Assembly: GCF_014784055.1 (NCBI RefSeq)
Contig: NZ_CP061813.1
Coordinates: forward strand, 2,304,001 to 2,368,000
Length of the DNA stretch: 64,000 nucleotides
Reading direction: 5' to 3'
DNA from: Polaribacter haliotis
Lineage (GTDB): Bacteria; Bacteroidota; Bacteroidia; Flavobacteriales; Flavobacteriaceae
Part shown: one piece after another, positions 34,176-43,157 of the stretch
Position numbering within the stretch: the first letter of the stretch is position 1
Layout: each line of letters begins with the position of its first letter
The notes under the pieces: generated by a model
What the model saw: only the letters and a program-made list of their open reading frames with translations
Database searches by the model: none
What the model was told of the DNA's origin: nothing
Program-made: the position numbers and the translations under genes

Positions 34176-35475
34176 TATATTTATTTTTTAATAATTTAAA
34201 CTTAAAAACAGAATATAAAGCCATTGTTAAATACCAACCTTTATGGGTATTTAGTGTAAAGCTAAATTGGGCTTCGAAAAAGAAGAATAAAAAAAGACAA
34301 ATTGTAATAAACAAAAAGTTATCCGAAAATATTTTTTTCTGATTTTTAATTATAAAATTATACTCATGTAAGCAAACATAAATAATTAAAAATGATAATA
34401 ATAAACCAATAACCCCAAAACTAGATATTAGTTCCATAAATACGTTGTGAGCATAGGTTCCAGATTCATTATTAGAATTCGCATAGTAAAATTCGCCAAA
34501 AGTTCCAACACTTATACCCCAAGGTCTAACAAATAATAAATGTATAGAATCTAAATACGCAAGAATTCTTGGGCTAAGAGAATCTGCATCTTTTGGTACT
34601 AAGTTTATAAATCTAACTGCAATTTTATTAAAATCGAATGCAGTAACAAAAACGACTAGTCCCATAAAAAAACTAAATATAAAACCCATAATTATTTTTG
34701 TATTTAGTTTTATTCTAAAAAACATTAATAGTAAAAATACAAAAGATAATATCGTTGCAAATACAGGGCCTCGTGTATTAGTTTTTATAATTGAAAATGC
34801 AATAACACACAAAATAGGTAAAGAAAATAAAATCTTTTTCCTTTTTGAAAGAGCTGTTTTAAAGTTTGGTTTTATTTGATATAGAATTAAAATAATTAAA
34901 GACATGCATAGAAACAAGCAGAATGGAATTGGGTACACTCCAGGAAACGTCATTCTTTCGTATGGATATTTCGCAATACTATGTAGATATAAACTTATTA
35001 TTGAAAAAATAATGCCGAAGAAAACAAGGGAACCAAGAAACAGCAAAAAATCTTTCTTTTGATTTTTAGAATTAAAAAAAAAGAGCTTTGTTACAAAGTA
35101 AAAAGGGCATCCTAAAATTAAAAATATTCCTGTGTATAAAATAGAAGTAGATTTATTTGGAGATACTAGAATTGAAACGACCATTATTGCTCCTAACAAA
35201 ACCATAAAAACATCGAACACATCTAAATGATATTTAATTTTTTTCTTTTTCCAAAAAATTTTAAGAATAATAATTATAAAACACAAAATGGGTAAAATTG
35301 CGCCTAATAAAATATCGTTTTCGTTATAATATCCATAAAAAGGATGTTTATAATTTACATACGGGATTGCTCTAAAAAGATTAATATTCAGTAAAATTGC
35401 TAACGAAATTGCCGTTTTTTTTAATGTAATAACTAATATGGATAGAAAAACGAAATAAATTAGAATAGTTTCCAT
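34165..35475 (-). CDS. O-antigen ligase/polymerase-like membrane protein (second of two)
   Basis: A 436-residue polytopic membrane protein with about twelve helices. The large periplasmic loop contains SPRILAYLDSIHLLFVRPWG, a short FGEFYYANSN and then AHNVFMELISSFGVIGLLL (about 345-363); AHNVF plus the upstream Arg-rich PRILAY are the Wzy_C-type signature. The N-terminal NPRP-like region is YVNYKHPFYGYYNENDILLG. It is more divergent from the neighbouring polymerase-like protein than a recent duplicate would be, so the two probably have different jobs. It lies 2 bp from the GT4 gene upstream in the operon. Confidence 0.8.
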   Translation of the reverse strand: METILIYFVFLSILVITLKKTAISLAILLNINLFRAIPYVNYKHPFYGYYNENDILLGAILPILCFIIIILKIFWKKKKIKYHLDVFDVFMVLLGAIMVVSILVSPNKSTSILYTGIFLILGCPFYFVTKLFFFNSKNQKKDFLLFLGSLVFFGIIFSIISLYLHSIAKYPYERMTFPGVYPIPFCLFLCMSLIILILYQIKPNFKTALSKRKKILFSLPILCVIAFSIIKTNTRGPVFATILSFVFLLLMFFRIKLNTKIIMGFIFSFFMGLVVFVTAFDFNKIAVRFINLVPKDADSLSPRILAYLDSIHLLFVRPWGISVGTFGEFYYANSNNESGTYAHNVFMELISSFGVIGLLLSFLIIYVCLHEYNFIIKNQKKIFSDNFLFITICLFLFFFFEAQFSFTLNTHKGWYLTMALYSVFKFKLLKNKYNEG

Positions 35476-35477
35476 AT

Positions 35478-36617
35478 TTAGTTTCTAATCTTTAATACTT
35501 GTTCCCATTTCTTTTTCCAAATTTGGAAAGAAAATCCTTTTTCAACAGAAAGTCTAGCGTTGTTACTTAATTCTTCCATTTCAGATTTATTCTTAATCAA
35601 ATAATCTATCTTTTCGCAAAACTCTTTAGCAATTGGATTTACTAAAAAACCATTATAACCATCAATTACAACATTAGTCATACCACCAACATTGGTTGCA
35701 ATTGGCACACAACCACAAGCCATAGATTCTAGCAAGCTTAACGAGGTACCTTCACTACCAATCGTGGGAATTATTGAAATATCATATTTTAATAAAGTTT
35801 CTAAAGCATTATTTGGGTTGTAGCTAGATATTTTTACATTTTTAAATTTTTGAAATTTATTTTTTAGAAAATCTTCCAAAGGACCTTCTCCATAAACACC
35901 AAACTCTATCTCATTTTCTTGTTTTACATAGTTTTCTATAATTTCAGATAATATGTAAACACCTCTATACTCCACAAAACGTCTAGCAAAAAGTACTTTT
36001 ATAGGTTTGTTTTTTTTCGATTTAGGTTTTAATTCCGGTATTTCAGAGTAATTAGGAATAACTACTGCTCTTTTTGTAAGGTTTCTTGGTAAAACTGTTC
36101 TTACCCAATTCAAAAAATTATAATCGACACAAATAACTTTATCTGTTCTTAAGAAATATTTTACAGCACTTAATTGCTGAAACATTCTATAAATTATAGA
36201 TAAAAACAAGCTCTTTTTTAATAAGCTTCCAATTTTAATACTTCCATAATCAATAAAATCAAACGTAATACCATGTTGAATTGCTATAACATTTTTATGT
36301 TTTATTTTGGTTGAAATTCTATCTGTTCCCCAAATAATATAATCTGAAACTTGAATTTTAGCTTTTATTTTAGAGAAAAGTTCCTTTCCTATGTTACCTT
36401 TAGTATTGGTATTAAAGCCAAATACTTTGTAGGTTTTAAACTCTTTTACAAAATCTTTTTTGGCACTTTGTATAATTATAATGTTATATTTTTGGTGAAA
36501 AACCTCTACCAAACCCAAAATATATTTTTGTATTCCACCAATAACAATTTCTTCTCCTTCGAGGTCTAAGACAAGACCGTAAATAATGTAAATTGTTGGT
36601 TTTGGATTTTTAATCAT
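35478..36617 (-). CDS. Family 4 glycosyltransferase
   Basis: A 379-residue GT4 enzyme. Start PTIYIIYGLVLDLEGEEIVIGGIQKYILGL with the glycine-rich GGIQKY turn (about 27), KNVIAIQHGITFDFIDYG at about 108, and donor half IKVLFARRFVEYRGVYILSEI (about 208), VYGEGPLEDFLKNKF, and the complete E-x7-E motif in EGTSLSLLESMACGCVPIAT (about 283-303) followed by NVGGMTNVVIDGYNGFLV. All motifs of an active retaining GT4 are present. The 129-bp gap upstream to wzx is the largest inside this half of the locus and may hold an internal promoter. Confidence 0.88.
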   Translation of the reverse strand: MIKNPKPTIYIIYGLVLDLEGEEIVIGGIQKYILGLVEVFHQKYNIIIIQSAKKDFVKEFKTYKVFGFNTNTKGNIGKELFSKIKAKIQVSDYIIWGTDRISTKIKHKNVIAIQHGITFDFIDYGSIKIGSLLKKSLFLSIIYRMFQQLSAVKYFLRTDKVICVDYNFLNWVRTVLPRNLTKRAVVIPNYSEIPELKPKSKKNKPIKVLFARRFVEYRGVYILSEIIENYVKQENEIEFGVYGEGPLEDFLKNKFQKFKNVKISSYNPNNALETLLKYDISIIPTIGSEGTSLSLLESMACGCVPIATNVGGMTNVVIDGYNGFLVNPIAKEFCEKIDYLIKNKSEMEELSNNARLSVEKGFSFQIWKKKWEQVLKIRN

Positions 36618-36746
36618 TAATTATTCTTCTTAGCAGTTGTTATAATTATACAGTTAATTAAAAAAAACTGTGAATAAACAAATATAATAATTAAAACTTC
36701 TTCTGTACAGACAGTTTCTGTAAGTTGTAAATTATAATAGGTTTTC

Positions 36747-38216
36747 TTACTTTGTTTTAAGAAACCTTAAATACCATTTGTAAGATATTAAAACAAGTAA
36801 AAATAAGGAACTAATTAATAATAATAATCTTATTAAAATATTTAAATCTACTAAAACTGTGCAGAAACTTACACAAATAAGTAACCACAATCCTACACTT
36901 TCTTTTGAAAGTATAAAATCTTTATGAAATACTTTTTTATTTATATAAAGTGGAAGTACAATTATTGAGTTTATTAAATACGCCAAAACAAAAGCAAATG
37001 CTCTTCCTGATGCGCCTTTATCAACTAAAAGAAACGTAAAGCCAACTGCTAAAAATGCCCAGATTAAATTATCTAACAATCCATACCACATTTTATTTAT
37101 TGCTGCTAAATTTCTCGAAATTCCTTGTCTATGACTAATAAAAATTATAAAAACAGCAATACATGAAACTGTTCGATACATACTTTCATTGTGATATTGT
37201 TCATCAAAAATAAGTGAAAAAACGTCTGGAAGGTAAATTAAAAATAAACCTAAAAAAATTCCTATAATCCAAGGCATATTTAAATTTAAAAAATCGAATT
37301 TTTGATTTTTTTTATCAAACATTTTAACTGCATATGGATATAGTACCTGCCCAATCATCGAGTTAAATGTCATTGCTACAATAGAAAAATTAAAAGCAGC
37401 TTCGTATATACCCATAGAAACAAACCCTCCTTTAGATTTTACTAATATTGTATTACAAATTAATATGGTTGGACTAATAATAAATCCACCTAAAAAAGAA
37501 GGAATACTAAACTTTTTTATAATTTTTATTTCATCAAAAATATTCTTTGTTATAAAACTAATTTTATTTTCTTTCATTGCCTTATTCAAAAAGAAAGACG
37601 AGTAAAGGAATAGAAAAAAATATTGAATGGAAATACCTATACAAAATCCAACTACCCCATAAAACTTGGTTAAAACAAAAAGTAGAGGTATTGCTAAAAT
37701 TCCACTAGCAATATTTACTGTTGAAATATTTTTAAACTTCTCGAAACCTCCTAAAGCACCATTTTGAAAACCATTTAACGCAGAGAAAAAAATTGCAAAA
37801 GAAATAATAATTGTTTCTGTTTTAAAATTTTCGCTCCCTAATAATTCTGTAGAAAAAGATTTTGAAAAGAAAATAATTCCGAGCAACATTAGTAAACTAA
37901 TGCCAATTGTTAAATAATACGTTAAAGATAAAATTCTTTTTACTTTAGAGAGATCTGTCTCTTTATATATAGAAATATATCTTGTAGCAGTAATACCAAA
38001 ACTAGCTAAACTAAAAAGGCTAAATGTTATAATAATAGATTTTAAAATTCCAATCTCTCCATACGCTTTAATATCGATAGAGTTTGCTATTAAGATATAG
38101 GCAATAAAAGTGAAACCTCTAGAAATAAATGTTCCTAAAAAAGACCAAAATACTCCTTTCGCAATTTTTGCTTGTAAGTCTGATTTTAATAAGTTATTAA
38201 GTTTTTTTTTAATCAA
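36747..38216 (-). CDS. Wzx-type oligosaccharide flippase
   Basis: A 489-residue polytopic protein of the MATE/PST exporter family with about 14 helices and no signal peptide. It starts with a lysine-rich amphipathic segment then KGVFWSFLGTFISRGFTFIAYILIA, the usual first helix with the conserved Gly/Arg. The loop SLTYYLTIGISLLMLLGIIFF and the GGFIISPTILICNTILVKSKGG region (about 242-263) are typical of Wzx. It should flip undecaprenyl-linked repeat units across the inner membrane before Wzy-dependent polymerisation. Substrate specificity cannot be read. It lies 44 bp from the wecB-like gene. Confidence 0.87.
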   Translation of the reverse strand: MIKKKLNNLLKSDLQAKIAKGVFWSFLGTFISRGFTFIAYILIANSIDIKAYGEIGILKSIIITFSLFSLASFGITATRYISIYKETDLSKVKRILSLTYYLTIGISLLMLLGIIFFSKSFSTELLGSENFKTETIIISFAIFFSALNGFQNGALGGFEKFKNISTVNIASGILAIPLLFVLTKFYGVVGFCIGISIQYFFLFLYSSFFLNKAMKENKISFITKNIFDEIKIIKKFSIPSFLGGFIISPTILICNTILVKSKGGFVSMGIYEAAFNFSIVAMTFNSMIGQVLYPYAVKMFDKKNQKFDFLNLNMPWIIGIFLGLFLIYLPDVFSLIFDEQYHNESMYRTVSCIAVFIIFISHRQGISRNLAAINKMWYGLLDNLIWAFLAVGFTFLLVDKGASGRAFAFVLAYLINSIIVLPLYINKKVFHKDFILSKESVGLWLLICVSFCTVLVDLNILIRLLLLISSLFLLVLISYKWYLRFLKTK

Positions 38217-38260
38217 ATTTATTTTTTATAAAAATTTTTCCATTAAAGAAAATAAAATAC

Positions 38261-39391
38261 CTACTTGCAAATGTTTATAATATGATTTACAATTTTTTTT
38301 GAGGCGCTACCATCTCCATAAGGATTGTGTAAAGCACTCATAGATTTGTATGCTTCTGAGTTTTTTAATAATCTATTCGTCTGTTCCACTATCTTAGTTG
38401 TATTTGCCCCCACTAAAATTACTGTTCCAGAATTTACAGCTTCTGGCCTTTCTGTTGTATCTCTCATTACTAAAACCGGTTTCCCTAAACTTGGAGCCTC
38501 TTCTTGTATACCTCCACTATCTGTTATAATTAAAAAAGATTTTTCCATTAACCATACAAAAGCTGGGTAAGATAATGGGTTGAGTAATTTAATATTTTTA
38601 ATGTCTTTTAATAAATCGAAAACTGGTTTTTGAACATTAGGATTCAAATGTACTGGATATAAAATATTACAATCGCTGTTTTCTTTTGCAATTTTCTTTA
38701 AGGCCTTGCATATATTTATAAAGCCACTTCCATGATTTTCTCTACGATGCCCAGTAACTAAAATTATTCTTTTATCTGGATTTACATATTCTTTTAAAGA
38801 TTCTATTTCGGAATCTTTAAAATTAGAATTCACTTTTTTTACACTATATAATAAGGCGTCTATAACCGTATTTCCAGTTAAAATAATATCTTCTTTTTTC
38901 TTATTTTCTCTAAGTAAATTTTGAACTGAAATAGTTGTGGGTGCAAAATGTAGGTTAGCCATTACACTTATTACAGATCTATTCATTTCTTCTGGAAAAG
39001 GCGATTTTAAATTAAATGTTCTTAAACCAGCTTCGACATGACAGATTTTTGCGCCAGAATAAAAGCCAGATATACTTGTAGCCATCGCTGTTGTAGTATC
39101 TCCATGTACAAATACAAAATCTGGCAAAAAGTCTTCTAAAACAGGTTTTAAATTATTAATAATTTCTGCAGTTAAAGAATACAAATTTTGATTCGGCTTC
39201 ATTAAATCTAAATCATAATAAGGAGTTATCTCAAAAAATTGCAATACCTGATCTAACATTTCTCTATGTTGTGCTGTTATACAAACTCTTGTTTCAAACT
39301 TATCTGAATTATTATTAAATTCTTTAACTAAGGGAGCCATTTTTATAGCCTCAGGTCTCGTTCCAAAAACAATTAAAATTTTATTTTTCAT
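38261..39391 (-). CDS. wecB: UDP-GlcNAc 2-epimerase (non-hydrolysing)
   Basis: A 376-residue enzyme that interconverts UDP-GlcNAc and UDP-ManNAc. Motifs: IVFGTRPEAIKMAPLVKEF (N-terminus), FVHGDTTTAMATSISGFYSG and HVEAGLRT (about 91-118), LVTGHRRENHG, LSYPAFVWLMEKS and the UDP-binding ITDSGGIQEEAPSLGKPVLVMRDTTERPEA (shown here as two adjoining blocks, DSGGIQEEAPSLG and RDTTERPEA, about 285-308). Active-site Asp, Glu, Arg and His residues are present. The usual partner, UDP-ManNAc dehydrogenase (wecC), is not in the window, so ManNAc itself may be the sugar used, or the partner lies elsewhere. Confidence 0.93.
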   Translation of the reverse strand: MKNKILIVFGTRPEAIKMAPLVKEFNNNSDKFETRVCITAQHREMLDQVLQFFEITPYYDLDLMKPNQNLYSLTAEIINNLKPVLEDFLPDFVFVHGDTTTAMATSISGFYSGAKICHVEAGLRTFNLKSPFPEEMNRSVISVMANLHFAPTTISVQNLLRENKKKEDIILTGNTVIDALLYSVKKVNSNFKDSEIESLKEYVNPDKRIILVTGHRRENHGSGFINICKALKKIAKENSDCNILYPVHLNPNVQKPVFDLLKDIKNIKLLNPLSYPAFVWLMEKSFLIITDSGGIQEEAPSLGKPVLVMRDTTERPEAVNSGTVILVGANTTKIVEQTNRLLKNSEAYKSMSALHNPYGDGSASKKIVNHIINICK

Positions 39392-39430
39392 AGATAAAAC
39401 TCTTTTTTAATAAAAAATAATGTATTAAAA

Positions 39431-39664
39431 TTATTTCAAATACCAATCGTACATCATTTGTACTCCTTTTTCTAATTTTATAGAATGTTGCCAACCTAAT
39501 TTCTCTAATTTAGAAACATTTGTAACTTTACGCATTGTACCATCTGGCTTGTCTAAATTAAAAACAAACTCACCCTTAAAACCAACAACTTCTTTTATAA
39601 GATTCGCTAAATCTTTAATAGTAATATCGTTTCCTGTTCCCATATTAGTATGTGTGTTTCTAAC
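39431..39664 (-). pseudogene. Remnant of GDP-L-fucose synthase (C-terminal end only)
   Basis: The open frame covers only about 77 residues and reads through MGTGNDITIKDLANLIKEVV, KPDGTMRKVTNVSKL, LGWQHSIKLEKGV and MYDWYL. This is the C-terminal substrate-binding part of GDP-L-fucose synthase (Fcl/WcaG; about 320 residues when whole); E. coli Fcl has NVGTGxDxTIRELA and KPDGTPRKLLDV at the same place. In-frame stops occur at 39665-39667 and upstream, and the homologous stretch begins near 39664 just before them. The Rossmann and catalytic parts are missing, and no gmd gene is present. The remnant lies at the boundary between the variable genes and rmlBAC. Confidence 0.85.
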
Positions 39665-39676
39665 TTATTTTTAATG

Positions 39677-40228
39677 TTATTTCAATTTTTTAAACTCTAA
39701 AAAAGTAGGAAGAATTTTATCTTTTTCTGATAGTAAAATATCATCTTTTTCTAACTTCCAATTTATATTTAAATCTTTATCATTAAAGATAACACCATCT
39801 TCTGCTTCTTTGTGATAATAATTATCGCATTTATAAGAAAAAATGGTATTATCTTCTAGAGTAGAGAAACCATGTAAAAAGCCTCTTGGCACAAATAATT
39901 GTTTGTTATTTTCTTCGGATAATTCTATTGAAAAATGTTTACCATACGTTGGTGAATTTTTTCTAACATCTACAGCAACATCTAAAACACTACCTTTTAT
40001 AACTCTTACGAGTTTAGCTTGTGCGAATTTTCCTTTTTGTAAATGCAAACCTCTTAAAACTCCTCTTTGCGAAATAGATTGGTTATCTTGTACAAACTCT
40101 ATTTTTAAACCTGTTTTCTCTTCAAAAATTTTCTGACTAAAAACTTCAAAAAAATTACCTCTTTTATCTCCAAAAACTTTAGGTTCTATTACAAAACAAC
40201 CTTTTAAAAACGTCTCTGTAACTTTCAT
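39677..40228 (-). CDS. rmlC: dTDP-4-dehydrorhamnose 3,5-epimerase
   Basis: A 183-residue cupin that epimerises C3 and C5 of dTDP-4-keto-6-deoxyglucose. It has GCFVIEPKVFGDKRGNFFEVF, FVQDNQSISQRGVLRGLHLQ (the active-site His in RGLHLQ, about 66), DVAVDVRKNSPTYGKH and FVPRGFLHGFSTLED (about 112-126), with the catalytic Tyr/Asp region in FSYKCDNYYHKEAEDGVIFND. It starts at the base that ends rmlA, so the two are translationally coupled. Order rmlB-rmlA-rmlC is intact. Confidence 0.95.
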   Translation of the reverse strand: MKVTETFLKGCFVIEPKVFGDKRGNFFEVFSQKIFEEKTGLKIEFVQDNQSISQRGVLRGLHLQKGKFAQAKLVRVIKGSVLDVAVDVRKNSPTYGKHFSIELSEENNKQLFVPRGFLHGFSTLEDNTIFSYKCDNYYHKEAEDGVIFNDKDLNINWKLEKDDILLSEKDKILPTFLEFKKLK

Positions 40229-41082
40229 TATATTTTTAATAAGTTATTTGAGTAACCACTTTTTAATAAAGGCTTACTTAACGATATCATTTGTTTTTTA
40301 GAAATAAATCCTGCCCTAAACGCGGCTTCTTCTATAGACCCAACTTTTAAACCTTGCCTTTCTTCTATTACTTGTACAAATTGCCCTGCTTGCATTAAAG
40401 AATCGAAAGTACCAGTATCTAGCCAAGCAGTTCCTCTGTCTAAAATTTGGACAGATAGTTTTCCTTTTTTTAGATAGATATTATTAATTTCCGTAATTTC
40501 TAACTCGCCTCTTTTACTTGGTTTTATATTTTTTGCAATATTTACAACTTCATTATCATAAAAATAAATTCCAGGTACTGCAAAATTAGATTTTGGTTCG
40601 TCTGGTTTTTCTTCTATTGAAAGTACGTTATTATCATCATCAAATTCTACAACTCCATATCTTTCTGGGTCGTTTACATGATATGCATAAACGATACCTC
40701 CATCTGGATTATTATTTGCTTTTAGTAAATTAGACAAACCAGAACCATAAAAAATATTATCTCCTAAAATTAATGCTACTTTGTCTTTACCTATAAATTT
40801 TTCACCAATAATAAATGCTTCTGCTAATCCATTAGGGTTTTCTTGAACTTCATATTGAAAATTACAACCAATTTGCGTTCCGTCTTTTAATAGTTTTTTA
40901 AAAAGTGGTAAATCTTGAGGTGTAGAAATAATAAGTATTTCTCTTATACCTGCAGAAATTAATGTGGAAATTGGATAGTAAATCATCGGTTTATCGTACA
41001 CTGGCATTAACTGTTTACTAACTGCTAATGTTAATGGATGTAACCTTGTACCAGAACCTCCTGCTAAAACTATTCCTTTCAT
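40228..41082 (-). CDS. rmlA: Glucose-1-phosphate thymidylyltransferase
   Basis: A 284-residue enzyme that makes dTDP-glucose. It starts with the signature [20 protein letters not shown] followed by [19 protein letters not shown], and has [11 protein letters not shown] (about 105-115), [30 protein letters not shown] and the [14 protein letters not shown] block [18 protein letters not shown] (about 216-234). Length is close to the usual 290. It sits 1 bp from rmlB upstream and shares a base with rmlC downstream. Confidence 0.95.
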   Translation of the reverse strand: MKGIVLAGGSGTRLHPLTLAVSKQLMPVYDKPMIYYPISTLISAGIREILIISTPQDLPLFKKLLKDGTQIGCNFQYEVQENPNGLAEAFIIGEKFIGKDKVALILGDNIFYGSGLSNLLKANNNPDGGIVYAYHVNDPERYGVVEFDDDNNVLSIEEKPDEPKSNFAVPGIYFYDNEVVNIAKNIKPSKRGELEITEINNIYLKKGKLSVQILDRGTAWLDTGTFDSLMQAGQFVQVIEERQGLKVGSIEEAAFRAGFISKKQMISLSKPLLKSGYSNNLLKI

Positions 41083-41083
41083 A

Positions 41084-42091
41084 TTATTGATACTTTTTTA
41101 AATACCATTCAATTGTTTTTTTAATGCCAGATTCAAAATTTTCATTTGCATTCCAACCCAACTCATGTTCTATTTTAGAAGCATCTATTGCGTATCTTAA
41201 ATCGTGACCAGGTCTATCTTTTACAAAAGTTATTTGTTTTTTATAAGAATTTTCTTTAGGTTGAATTTCATCTAAAATTTCGCAAATTTTATTTGCTATA
41301 TATAAATTGTTTCGTTCGTTTTTTCCACCAATATTATAGGTTTCTCCTAATTTACCTTCTTTATAAACAATTTCTATTCCTGTACAATGATCTAAAACAT
41401 ATAGCCAATCTCTAATATTTTTTCCATCTCCATAAATGGGAATTTGTTCTCCAGAAATGGCTTTTAGAATAATAGTAGGAATTAATTTTTCGTTATGTTG
41501 TTTTGGTCCGTAATTATTGGAACAGTTGGTAGTAACTACATTCATTCCATAGGTATGAAAATAACTTCTAACCATAAAATCGGAAGATGCTTTTGATGCG
41601 CTATATGGACTATTTGGAGCATAAGGAGTGTTTTCCGTAAATAAACCTGTTTCTCCTAAAGTTCCATAAACTTCGTCTGTAGAAATATGATGAAATCTTG
41701 CTTTCTCAAATCCCTTTTTGAAATTATTAGGTGCATACATCCAATAATTTTTAGCAACATCTAACAAATTAAATGTTCCAAATACATTGGTTCTTACAAA
41801 TGCATCTGGGTTTTTAATAGAATTATCTACATGCGATTCTGCTGCAAAATGAATAACTCCAGAAAAATTGTAAGTATTAAATAATTTTTCAACCAAATTT
41901 CTGTCGCAAATATCACCTTCAACAAAATTATATTTAGGATGGTTTTCAACTTCTTTTAAATTACTTAAATCTCCTGCATAGGTTAGCAAATCTAAGTTTA
42001 CAACTTTTATTTCTTTATTATTTTCAAGAAAATAAGGAATAAAATTAGCACCAATAAAACCTGCACCACCAGTAATTAAAATTGTTTGCAT
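41084..42091 (-). CDS. rmlB: dTDP-glucose 4,6-dehydratase
   Basis: A 335-residue short-chain dehydrogenase-type enzyme that turns dTDP-glucose into dTDP-4-keto-6-deoxyglucose. NAD-binding [33 protein letters not shown] (about 79-92), the catalytic block [12 protein letters not shown] (Thr-Asp-Glu, about 133-143), Tyr/Lys pair in [15 protein letters not shown] (about 165-180) and [20 protein letters not shown]. The end has WYLKKYQ. No rmlD is seen next to it, so dTDP-L-rhamnose cannot be completed from genes in this window alone. Confidence 0.95.
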   Translation of the reverse strand: MQTILITGGAGFIGANFIPYFLENNKEIKVVNLDLLTYAGDLSNLKEVENHPKYNFVEGDICDRNLVEKLFNTYNFSGVIHFAAESHVDNSIKNPDAFVRTNVFGTFNLLDVAKNYWMYAPNNFKKGFEKARFHHISTDEVYGTLGETGLFTENTPYAPNSPYSASKASSDFMVRSYFHTYGMNVVTTNCSNNYGPKQHNEKLIPTIILKAISGEQIPIYGDGKNIRDWLYVLDHCTGIEIVYKEGKLGETYNIGGKNERNNLYIANKICEILDEIQPKENSYKKQITFVKDRPGHDLRYAIDASKIEHELGWNANENFESGIKKTIEWYLKKYQ

Positions 42092-42093
42092 CC

Positions 42094-43134
42094 TTATTTT
42101 TTATACGTATTTAAAAAAGCATTTAATTTAAGTAGTAATAAAATAAAAACCATTAATAAAGCGCCTAAAATTGCTAATTGCACTGCCTTATTTTTAGTAA
42201 TTCCAGAAATTTTTGTTCCTATTGGCTGAAAGTTAGAAATAACATTAATTACTTCATATTTTTCAGATTTATCAATAGCAATGTTTTTTAGATTGCTATT
42301 AATTTTATTGTTGGTTTCAAATAGTTCCAACTCTTTAGTAGGTCTTTTTTCGCCACCTAAATCTATGCTCGTTCCAGTAGTTTGCTTTTTAGCTTCCTCC
42401 ACCATCACTTGCATATAAACTTTTCGTAAAGTGTCTATTTGTGTTAAATTTTCTCTTAAAATAGAATCTGTTCTATTTAAATTTTCGTTGGTTAATTCCT
42501 TTAAACGATTAAAATATTTATTTTTAACCACAGAAGAAATTATTACATCATCCAACTTATTAAATATGTTATTTTTTTCTGAAATGACATTTATTTTATG
42601 GACTTTATAATCTAAATCTGTAAAAGAAGCTTTAAAATCTTCGAATGTGTAGCTTTTAACTGTAGTTGTATCCACTGATTGAATAAAATCGTTGTAAGAG
42701 TCTATAACATCGTTTTGATTTACGATAGGTTCTATAATAAATTTTCTTAAAGAAACTGCTTCTACTTCATTTAGGTTAAAGGTGGTTTGTAATCCAAGTG
42801 TATCTTTCTGTTTTACCAAATCGTTATAATAATTTACATTATTATACAATTGTCGAGAACTTTTAAAATTTGGTTGCACTAACATATCAGACTCGAACCT
42901 GTCTGTTGTTCTTACTTGTAAAAAAAGACCAATTGCAAAGCCAATAACTGCTCCAATTCCTATTTTTATAATATTATCTTTTATAAAAATTAAAACAGAA
43001 ATAATTGCATGAAAAATTCCCTTAAAAATATTGCCTATAAAGTTGAAAAAGTTCTTGAAACCTTTTCCTATAATTACAAATAACGAACCTAAATCTACTT
43101 CTTCTTCGTTATTTTTTGGTTGGTTGGTTGACAT
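42094..43134 (-). CDS. Wzz-like chain-length/co-polymerase protein
   Basis: A 346-residue inner membrane protein. A cytoplasmic acidic N-terminus (MSTNQPKNNEEEVDLGSLF) precedes amphipathic/hydrophobic helices (about 22-75: GIFHAIISVLIFIKDNIIKI and IGAVIGFAIGLFL). The large periplasmic helical part has coiled-coil content (about 80-315), and a closing membrane helix lies at about 322-340 (AVQLAILGALLMVFILLLLK). Two membrane helices flanking a helical periplasmic domain are the Wzz/PCP layout. It is the first gene of the rml/polysaccharide operon. The sequence is divergent from enterobacterial Wzz, so length control is inferred from layout and place. Confidence 0.7.
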   Translation of the reverse strand: MSTNQPKNNEEEVDLGSLFVIIGKGFKNFFNFIGNIFKGIFHAIISVLIFIKDNIIKIGIGAVIGFAIGLFLQVRTTDRFESDMLVQPNFKSSRQLYNNVNYYNDLVKQKDTLGLQTTFNLNEVEAVSLRKFIIEPIVNQNDVIDSYNDFIQSVDTTTVKSYTFEDFKASFTDLDYKVHKINVISEKNNIFNKLDDVIISSVVKNKYFNRLKELTNENLNRTDSILRENLTQIDTLRKVYMQVMVEEAKKQTTGTSIDLGGEKRPTKELELFETNNKINSNLKNIAIDKSEKYEVINVISNFQPIGTKISGITKNKAVQLAILGALLMVFILLLLKLNAFLNTYKK

Positions 43135-43157
43135 ATTTAATATTTATAATGTTGTAT

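Noticed and set aside
39431..39643. Treating the 70-residue frame as a complete functional gene
   Set aside because: It matches only the C-terminal part of a 320-residue enzyme, homology begins before its ATG, and in-frame stops lie just upstream.
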